A stretch of 6,455 nt of DNA, from positions 1-6,455 of the forward strand of contig JAGWKJ010000142.1 in NCBI GenBank assembly GCA_028865375.1, in the 5' to 3' direction. A program made the translations under genes and the position numbers. Position 1 is the stretch's first letter. The number at the start of each line of letters is the position of its first letter. This DNA is from Hyphomicrobiales bacterium (GTDB lineage Bacteria > Pseudomonadota > Alphaproteobacteria > Rhizobiales > Beijerinckiaceae). Below are positions 1 to 5,455 of this stretch, piece after piece. Under the pieces are notes generated by a model that saw nothing but the letters and a program-made list of their open reading frames with translations, searched no databases and was not told the DNA's origin.

Positions 1-695
1 GAACGGCCGGCGCCCAGCGGCGCCCAGTCGCGGTCGAACGTCTCCACCAGGCCGACCGCCTCATGGGCGCCGAAGCGGAAGCGGAACAGGTCGAACAGCC
101 GGTGAGCGCGGGCGAGATGGGCCGGCGCGCCGGTCGCGGCGTGCAGCGCCAAGGTCGCCTCGAGCAGCCGCATGTGGCTCGCCTGGCGGCGGGGCAGGGC
201 GCTCGCCGCCGTCTCGCGATAGCCTTCCGAGCCGGTGGCGAGCTCGTCGTCGAGGAAATCGACCGTGACCTCGGCGGCCGGGCGGGCGGCGACGACGCCT
301 GCCGCGATAGCCGCAGCCAGGGCTTTCAAGGCCACCGCATGGCCGTCGAGGCCGCGCGTGGCGTCGAGCACGCGGTCGTTGGCGTCGACGCCGGAAACGA
401 ACCCGGGCGCGCCGTCGGGGGACAAAAACCGACCCGTGAGCGCCGAAGCGGCTTTCGCCACGGCGATCATCGGGCTCGAACCGTCGGGCGCGGTCGCGGC
501 GAGGCGGGCGAACGCATAGAGCGCCTCCGCCTGAACGACGAGGGTGAAGCCCGGCCCATGCGAGGCGTCTTCTTCAAAGGCGTGGACCGCTCCGTTCCAC
601 ATCCGCTCACGCCAATCGAGGGCGTTTGAGGCCGCCCAGCGGCCAAGTGCGCCGCCGTCCTCGAGCCGCGCCTCCACATGACGTCGATGAACCAT
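1..695 (-). CDS. AGE-family (N-acylglucosamine 2-epimerase-like) sugar epimerase/isomerase, N-terminal part, cut by the window edge
   Basis: Reading the minus strand from ATG at 695-693 gives 231 codons with no stop to the left edge, so the C-terminal part is missing. Family members are usually about 380-420 residues. The protein starts MVHRRHVEARL and shows the alternating helix pattern of an (alpha/alpha)6 barrel: GFTLVVQAEALYAFARLA near residues 49-66, RGLDGHAVALKALAAAI near 121-137, QASHMRLLEATLALHAATG at 171-189, and LVETFDRDW at 216-224. The last two resemble the family's HMHLLEA and E-x-FD-x-DW signatures. Known members interconvert N-acylglucosamine/N-acylmannosamine or isomerise mannose, fructose or glucose (and their phosphates or sulfonates) in the cytoplasm. 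The substrate here cannot be told from sequence. No signal peptide is visible. The start is supported by GAGGGA seven bases upstream. The gene is divergent from bcsA, so a role in supplying sugar for polysaccharide is possible but only inferred. Family assignment is fairly secure; a specific name is not. Confidence 0.8.
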   Translation of the reverse strand, partial: MVHRRHVEARLEDGGALGRWAASNALDWRERMWNGAVHAFEEDASHGPGFTLVVQAEALYAFARLAATAPDGSSPMIAVAKAASALTGRFLSPDGAPGFVSGVDANDRVLDATRGLDGHAVALKALAAAIAAGVVAARPAAEVTVDFLDDELATGSEGYRETAASALPRRQASHMRLLEATLALHAATGAPAHLARAHRLFDLFRFRFGAHEAVGLVETFDRDWAPLGAGR

Positions 696-702
696 GGACC
701 GC

Positions 703-708
703 TCCCTC
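703..708 (-). promoter_or_regulatory. Ribosome binding site of the divergent epimerase gene
   Basis: On the minus strand this reads GAGGGA, seven bases before the ATG at 695-693. It is a good Shine-Dalgarno match and fixes the start of the epimerase gene. Confidence 0.65.
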
Positions 709-747
709 GTCCGACCTAGGGGAACGCTAAGTCCGGCGCTCTTCCTG

Positions 748-759
748 CGCGTTAACGCG
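748..759. repeat. 12-bp perfect palindrome CGCGTTAACGCG
   Basis: The sequence CGCGTTAACGCG is identical to its reverse complement and lies mid-way between the two divergent starts. Its core GTTAAC recurs 65 bp downstream at 816-821. A symmetrical element in a divergent promoter region could be an operator for a dimeric regulator. The palindrome is a direct observation; operator function is inference. Confidence 0.45.
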
Positions 760-814
760 GCCGGGTTTCCATTTGGATGGTTTCTCCGGGCTGAAAATCG
801 GCGTCGTTATCTTC

Positions 815-824
815 GGTTAACCAT
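815..824 (+). promoter_or_regulatory. Candidate CtrA-type binding site GGTTAACCAT upstream of bcsA
   Basis: Positions 817-824 read TTAACCAT, a short form of the site reported for the alphaproteobacterial cell-cycle regulator CtrA, and 815-822 form the palindrome GGTTAACC. A degenerate second half, GTTAT, lies just upstream at 806-810, but six rather than seven bases from TTAA, so the full TTAA-N7-TTAA form is not met. The element is about 80 bp before the bcsA start, a position suited to control of transcription initiation. The assignment assumes an alphaproteobacterial host; a chance match cannot be excluded. Confidence 0.3.
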
Positions 825-880
825 GAGGCCCCCAACTAGGCGACGTAAAGGAATCGGCAACGTTAATCGCGCTATCCAAG

Positions 881-894
881 CGCTTGCGTAAGCG
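881..894 (+). promoter_or_regulatory. Small hairpin in the bcsA leader
   Basis: CGCTT (881-885) pairs with AAGCG (890-894) around a GCGT loop, ending 11 bases before the proposed TTG start of bcsA. The only Shine-Dalgarno-like bases, the weak GGCGG at 897-901, directly follow the stem. The stem is short and there is no U-tract, so it is not a terminator. An effect on ribosome access is possible but unproven. Confidence 0.25.
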
Positions 895-905
895 TCGGCG
901 GCGTC

Positions 906-3197
906 TTGGCCAAGTTCCTCCTCACCTTTGCTTGGGTCGCGGCTTCGATCGCTTTCATGGCGTTCGTCGCCGAACCCGTGTCGGTGAAGGCGCAGTTCGC
1001 CTTCGCGTTCGGCGGCTGCGCCGCGATGATCGCGATCAAGTGGCTGGGCCTGCGCGGACCGTGGCGCCACGTCTTCCTGGCGATCGGCACCTCGATCGTG
1101 CTGCGCTATTATTATTGGCGCACGACGAACACGCTGCCGCCCTTCGCCGAGCCCCTGAACTTCACGGCCGGCGTCCTGCTCTGGGCAGCGGAGGCATACA
1201 GCGGCGTGATGCTGGCGATCAGCCTGTTCGTCACCGCCGACCCGATCGAGCGGCCGCCGCCTCCCATCGTCGCGGACGCCGACCTGCCGACGGTCGACGT
1301 CTATGTGCCGACCTACAACGAGGATCCGGCGATGGTCGCGATGACCGTCGCCGGCGCGTTGCGGATGGATTACCCCGCCGGCAAGCTGAAGGTCTTCATC
1401 CTCGACGACGGCGGCACCGACCAGAAATGCGGCCAGGCCAACGAAAAGGCCGCCGCCGAGGCGCGCGCGCGCCGCGCGGAACTGACCCAGCTCGCCGCCG
1501 ATCTCGGCGCCGGATACCTGACCCGCGCCAAGAACCTGCACGCCAAGGCGGGCAACATGAACAGCGCGCTCGCCCATACCAAGGGCGCGATTATCCTCGT
1601 GTTCGACGCCGACCACGTGCCGATGCGCGAGTTCCTGCGCCACACGGCCGGCCATTTCGTCGCCGACCCGAAGCTGTTCCTGTGCCAGACGCCGCACTGC
1701 TTCTCGAACCCGGACCCGCTGGAAAAGAACCTTGGCACCTTCAAGTCGATGCCCTCGGAAAACGAGATGTTCTACGGCATCATCCAGCGCGGGCTGGACA
1801 AGTGGAACGCCGCCTTCTTCTGCGGCTCGGCGGCGCTCGTGCGCCGCAAGGCGCTGGAAGAAGTCGGCGGGTTCTCGGGCATCTCGATCACGGAGGATTG
1901 CGAGACCGCGCTCGACCTCCACGCGCGGGGCTGGAACAGCCTCTACGTCGACCGGCCGATGATCTCGGGCCTCCAGCCCGAGACTTTCGCCTCGTTCATC
2001 GGCCAACGCTCGCGCTGGGCGCGCGGCATGTTCCAGATTTTCCTGCTCAAGAACCCGCTGATGAAGCGCGGGCTGAGCTGGGCGCAGCGCATTTGCTACC
2101 TCTCGAACATGACGTTCTGGTTTTTCCCGATCTTCCGCCTGCCGTTCCTCGTCGCGCCGCTGCTCTACATCTGGTTCTCGATGCAGATCTACGTCGCCAA
2201 CACGCAGGAATTCATCGCCTACACCGCGCTCTACATGGTCGCGAACATGCTGATGCAGAACTACCAGTTCGGCAAGGTGCGCTGGACGTGGGTGTCCGAA
2301 CTCTACGAATTCGTTCAGTCGGTCTATCTCAGCCGCGGCCTGCTCAGCGTCGTGCTGAACCCGCGCAAGCCGACGTTCAACGTCACGGACAAGGGACAAA
2401 GCCTCGAGACGGACCATCTCTCGGAATTGGCGACGCCCTATTTCGCGATCTATGCGGTGCTCGCGGCCTCGGCCGTCATGGTGTTCTGGCGCTGGTTCAC
2501 GGAGCCGGACGCCAACGAGCTGCTGCTCGTGGTCGGCGTGTGGAACGCGTTCAACCTGCTGCTCGCCGGCGCCGCGCTCGGCGTCGTCTCGGAGCGGCGC
2601 ACGCCCCGCGTCGACGTCGACCGCAAGGCCGAGGTCGCGCTCGGGCCCGCGATCGCGGAGTGCCGGATCGCCGACGTCTCCTATGGCGGCTGCCGCGTGC
2701 TCCTGCCGGCCGGCCCCCAGGCGCAGGGCCTCGAACGCGGCGCGCAGGGCGTGTTGCGGATCGTCGGCCGCGACGGGGCGGTCCTGCCCAGCGTGCCGGT
2801 CAAGGTCTCGAACTTCCGGCCCGAAGGCGGCGACCTCTCGGTCGGCTTCGAGTTCGAGACGATGAAGCTCGAACAGCGCCTCGCCGTCATGGACGTGATG
2901 TACGAGGACATGAGCGCGCTCGCCCGATGGCGCGAAGGCCGCCAGAAGCAAAGGGGCGTGTGGGCCGGCGTCGCCGGCTTCGTGCGTTGGGGGTTCGTCG
3001 AGCCGGTGCGCGGCTGGAGTTATTTCATCCGCCACGTGCGCGACCTGCGCGCCGAACGGGCCGCCGCGCGGATGGCCGAAAGGGCCGGAGCGACGCTGGC
3101 CGCCCAAGCCGCGGCGGCCGCGGCGTCGACGGCGGCGGCTCCGTCGTCGCCGGCACCCGACATCATCCGCATCCCCGTCGCGGCGAACGCCAAATGA
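906..3197 (+). CDS. bcsA: Cellulose synthase catalytic subunit BcsA (UDP-forming, PilZ-containing)
   Basis: Inner-membrane GT2 enzyme that polymerises UDP-glucose into beta-1,4-glucan and moves the chain through its own channel. The 763 residues compare with 788 in R. sphaeroides BcsA. Four N-terminal membrane segments (about 4-22, 31-48, 54-70, 86-110) precede the cytoplasmic GT domain: YVPTYNED 133-140, DDG 167-169, HAKAGNMN 212-219, DAD 234-236, QTPH 261-264, FFCGS 304-308, TED 329-331 (D331 the likely catalytic base) and QRSRW 367-371. More membrane segments follow (about 397-427, 434-452, 511-530, 537-562), with the gating-loop motif FNVTDK at 491-496. The PilZ domain has R564-x3-R568 and D590-V-S-Y-G-G595, so c-di-GMP activation is expected. 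An Ala-rich tail ends the protein. The start is TTG at 906: the frame is closed by TAA at 864-866 and has no other upstream start codon, and the next in-frame ATG (957, residue 18) would remove most of membrane segment 1. The stop overlaps the bcsB start by 4 bp. Confidence 0.96.
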   Translation: MAKFLLTFAWVAASIAFMAFVAEPVSVKAQFAFAFGGCAAMIAIKWLGLRGPWRHVFLAIGTSIVLRYYYWRTTNTLPPFAEPLNFTAGVLLWAAEAYSGVMLAISLFVTADPIERPPPPIVADADLPTVDVYVPTYNEDPAMVAMTVAGALRMDYPAGKLKVFILDDGGTDQKCGQANEKAAAEARARRAELTQLAADLGAGYLTRAKNLHAKAGNMNSALAHTKGAIILVFDADHVPMREFLRHTAGHFVADPKLFLCQTPHCFSNPDPLEKNLGTFKSMPSENEMFYGIIQRGLDKWNAAFFCGSAALVRRKALEEVGGFSGISITEDCETALDLHARGWNSLYVDRPMISGLQPETFASFIGQRSRWARGMFQIFLLKNPLMKRGLSWAQRICYLSNMTFWFFPIFRLPFLVAPLLYIWFSMQIYVANTQEFIAYTALYMVANMLMQNYQFGKVRWTWVSELYEFVQSVYLSRGLLSVVLNPRKPTFNVTDKGQSLETDHLSELATPYFAIYAVLAASAVMVFWRWFTEPDANELLLVVGVWNAFNLLLAGAALGVVSERRTPRVDVDRKAEVALGPAIAECRIADVSYGGCRVLLPAGPQAQGLERGAQGVLRIVGRDGAVLPSVPVKVSNFRPEGGDLSVGFEFETMKLEQRLAVMDVMYEDMSALARWREGRQKQRGVWAGVAGFVRWGFVEPVRGWSYFIRHVRDLRAERAAARMAERAGATLAAQAAAAAASTAAAPSSPAPDIIRIPVAANAK

Positions 3198-5455
3198 GGC
3201 GCGCGACTTCGCTCTTCGCGCTGTGCGCCGCGCTGGCGGCCGCCGCGCCGGCCTGCGCCGATCCCGCCGCGTTGCGCGCGGGCGATCGATCGGTCTGGGC
3301 GCGTCCCGCCGCCGACGCGGAAAGCCTGAAGTTCGTGGGCGAAGACGGGACGCGCACGTTCCCGTTGTTCCTGACGCGCGCCGAGACGCGTTCGCGTTCG
3401 CGCTTCCATCTCGCGTTCACCAACGCCGTGTCCGTCATGCCCGAGGCCTCGACGCTGACCGTGACGCTCGACGGCGCGCGGCTCGCGCAGGCGCGGCTCG
3501 CGGCGGCTTCGTCGCCGGGCGTGATCGACGTCGAGGTTCCCGCCGGCCTCCTCGCTCCCGGGCTCAACCTGCTGAAGGTGGACGTGGTGCAGCGCCACCG
3601 CGTCGACTGCTCGCTCGGGGCGACCTACGAGCTCTGGACGAAGCTCGACGGCGCCGCGACCGGCTTGACGTTCGACGACCCGAAGGTCGCCGGGACGGCG
3701 CGCCTCGACGACCTGCCGACGCTGCCGGCCGACGCGCGGGGCGCGCAGCGGATGCGCGTCGTCGCGCCGGCGGACGCCGACGGGGCGCGGCTCGACGCAG
3801 CCTTTCGGGCCGCGGAGGCCGCCGCCATCCGCGGCGGCTTCGCGCATCCGGTGGTGGAAGCGGCGTCGGCGCCGGGCCCGTTCGACGGCCTCGAGGTCGT
3901 GGCGGGCGTGCGCGCCGATCTTGTGCGAGACTTCCCCGATCTCGCCCTGCCCGAGGGCGATGGCGCCGGCGTGGCGCTGACGCCGACGGGGCCCTGCGGC
4001 GCCGCCCGCCTCGTCGTCGTCGGCTCGTCGGCGCGCTCGCTCGATCGCGAAATCGCGTCGTTGGCGAAGCCCGCGCCGATGGCCGCGGCCGCCGCCGCCG
4101 CGGCGCCGCAGTCGTGGCCGACGGCGGGCGGGGCGCTCGACGCCGGCGCGACCGTCACGCTGGCCGCTCTCGGCGTGTCGTCGCGCGAAACGACCGGCCG
4201 GATGTTCCACGCGGGTTTCGACGTGCAATTGCCGCCGGACTTCTATCCCGCCGACTACGACAAGCTCGTGGTCGCGCTCGACGCCGCCTATGCGCCGGGC
4301 CTCGGCCGCAAGGCGCAGGTGCTCGTGCGCGTCGACGGGCGCGACGCCACTTCGCTGTCGATGGCCAACCCGTCCGGCGCGCTGTTCAAGCGGCGCGAAC
4401 TGCCGATCCCGCTGGGCGCCTTCGAGCCCGGCTTCAACCGCGTCGAGATCGAGGCGCAGGCGCCCGCCGCCTCCGACGCCGCCTGCGACGTGCGCGCGAC
4501 ACTGAAGGCCGCGCGCCGCTTCGCGCTGTTCGGCACGACGACGGTGGCGCTGCCGGCCACGGCGCGGATCGCGCACCTGCCGGACCTCGGCGCGACCGCG
4601 GTGGCGATGTTCCCCTATCAGCGCCGCGGCGGCGTCTCGCTCGTGCTCGCGCGCCGCGACCCCGCCACCATCGGCGCCGCCGCCACGTTCCTCGCGCGCG
4701 AGGCGACCACGATGGGTCGCATCGTCTCGGCGTCGACCGCGCCCGCCCAAGCGCCGACGCCGGCCGGCGACGCGATCTTCTTCGGCGCGCTCGGCGAGCT
4801 CCCGCCGCAAGTCGCGGCTAGGCTCGGCGTCGACGCCGCGGCGGCGCGCGCGGCATGGGCGAAGGCGAGGTCGGACGCCGCGGAGAAGCGCGCCGAGGCG
4901 GTCGCGGCGCCGACGGACGCCGCGCCGGCCGATATCGCCGACCGCTGGGCGCGCAAGGTCGATCATGGCGCGCTCGGCTTCGATCCGCTGGGCGCGGCTT
5001 GGCGCTGGGAGGACCGCTACGTCGGCCTGCGCGGCGCGGATTTTGCGCTGTCGCGGCGGCCATCGCCCGCCTTCGCGCCCGGCCCCGGGCAATCGCTCGT
5101 GCTCGCGCAGGGACAGGCGCCGGCCGGCGGCGGCGCGACCTGGACGCTGGTGACCGGTCCCTCGGCGCCCGCGCTCGCGCGCGACCTCGCCGCGTTGACG
5201 TCGCCGAGCCTGTGGTCGCGCGTCCACGGCGCGATCGTCGCGTTCGATCCCGCCAAGCGGCGCGTGACCGAGGCGCCGGGCACGGCCGGCTATTTCGTCG
5301 GCGATCCGCTGTCGAGCGTCGGCAACCTCAGGCGCATCGCGGCGGGCTGGCTGTCGTCGAACCTCGACGCCTATGCGTTCCTGATGCTGGTTGGCGCGAT
5401 GGCGCTGGGCTTCGCGACCTCCGCGGTCGTGCGCCGCTACGGGGTGAAGCCGTGA
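3194..5455 (+). CDS. bcsB: Cellulose synthase periplasmic, membrane-anchored subunit BcsB
   Basis: BcsB docks on BcsA at the periplasmic face, is needed for BcsA activity, and guides the emerging glucan. The 753 residues are close to the R. sphaeroides BcsB length (725). A signal peptide spans about 1-22 (MRR, a hydrophobic Ala/Leu core, then PACA before DPAAL). The expected order follows: first carbohydrate-binding domain (about 43-155) with the conserved-looking RHRVDCSLGATYELWTK at 134-150; first flavodoxin-like domain (about 185-290); an Ala-rich linker (about 293-304); second carbohydrate-binding domain (about 315-445, including FDVQLPPDFYPADYDKL at 342-358); second flavodoxin-like domain (about 460-685). 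The end has an amphipathic segment (about 707-722) and one C-terminal membrane helix (about 724-746) followed by RRYGVKP. Mature-region cysteines are C139, C268 and C431. Domain limits are estimated from known BcsB architecture. The ATG lies in the ATGA overlap with the bcsA stop and lacks a strong ribosome site, so translation is probably coupled. Confidence 0.95.
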   Translation: MRRATSLFALCAALAAAAPACADPAALRAGDRSVWARPAADAESLKFVGEDGTRTFPLFLTRAETRSRSRFHLAFTNAVSVMPEASTLTVTLDGARLAQARLAAASSPGVIDVEVPAGLLAPGLNLLKVDVVQRHRVDCSLGATYELWTKLDGAATGLTFDDPKVAGTARLDDLPTLPADARGAQRMRVVAPADADGARLDAAFRAAEAAAIRGGFAHPVVEAASAPGPFDGLEVVAGVRADLVRDFPDLALPEGDGAGVALTPTGPCGAARLVVVGSSARSLDREIASLAKPAPMAAAAAAAAPQSWPTAGGALDAGATVTLAALGVSSRETTGRMFHAGFDVQLPPDFYPADYDKLVVALDAAYAPGLGRKAQVLVRVDGRDATSLSMANPSGALFKRRELPIPLGAFEPGFNRVEIEAQAPAASDAACDVRATLKAARRFALFGTTTVALPATARIAHLPDLGATAVAMFPYQRRGGVSLVLARRDPATIGAAATFLAREATTMGRIVSASTAPAQAPTPAGDAIFFGALGELPPQVAARLGVDAAAARAAWAKARSDAAEKRAEAVAAPTDAAPADIADRWARKVDHGALGFDPLGAAWRWEDRYVGLRGADFALSRRPSPAFAPGPGQSLVLAQGQAPAGGGATWTLVTGPSAPALARDLAALTSPSLWSRVHGAIVAFDPAKRRVTEAPGTAGYFVGDPLSSVGNLRRIAAGWLSSNLDAYAFLMLVGAMALGFATSAVVRRYGVKP
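3195..3205 (+). repeat. 11-bp junction repeat TGAGGCGCGCG, copy 1 (bcsA/bcsB overlap)
   Basis: This stretch covers the bcsA stop and the first bcsB codons. The same 11 bases occur at the bcsB/bcsZ junction (5453-5463). Both encode the beginning of an MRRA signal peptide just after an overlapping stop. Confidence 0.5.

Larger units (their letters stand above)
696..905. other. Divergent intergenic region between the epimerase gene and bcsA
   Basis: These 210 bp separate two divergent starts and must hold the promoters for both directions. The stretch from about 745 to 870 has more A/T (TTAA three times, at 752-755, 817-820 and 863-866; GAAAAT at 793-798; GTTAT at 806-810) than the surrounding coding DNA. 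I see no convincing sigma70 -35/-10 pair with normal spacing. No protein-coding gene is supported here: short open frames exist but lack a good ribosome site and family resemblance. A stop (TAA, 864-866) in the bcsA frame limits any upstream extension of bcsA. Confidence 0.7.

Noticed and set aside
63..629. A 188-codon plus-strand frame opposite the epimerase gene.
   Set aside because: It overlaps the minus-strand gene, which has recognisable AGE-family signatures and a good ribosome site; the plus-strand product has none.
773..810. Possible sigma70 promoter (TTGGAT with GAAAAT or CGTTAT).
   Set aside because: Spacers of 14 and 26 bases do not fit a normal promoter, and the hexamers are poor matches.
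694..891. A 65-codon plus-strand open frame in the intergenic region.
   Set aside because: No ribosome site or family resemblance, and its ATG overlaps the divergent epimerase start. It spans the likely promoter region.
807..3107. A 766-codon open frame antisense to bcsA.
   Set aside because: Its translation is His/Arg/Glu/Ala-rich shadow sequence typical of the reverse strand of GC-rich genes, and it lies opposite a fully conserved enzyme.
3104..3140. GCG/GCC-rich repeat-like stretch near the bcsA end.
   Set aside because: It encodes the alanine-rich C-terminal tail in GC-rich codons; there is no regular tandem unit.
884..3193. The bcsB reading frame stays open upstream through the whole of bcsA, giving one 1523-codon frame from 884 to 5455.
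   Set aside because: The part before 3194 is Arg/Ala-rich low-complexity translation overlapping a clear bcsA, with no family resemblance. The ATG at 3194 starts a proper signal peptide. Lack of stops is a consequence of very high GC content.
3020..5227. A 735-codon open frame antisense to bcsB.
   Set aside because: Same compositional effect: extreme Arg/Gly bias, no recognisable motif, and a real gene on the other strand.
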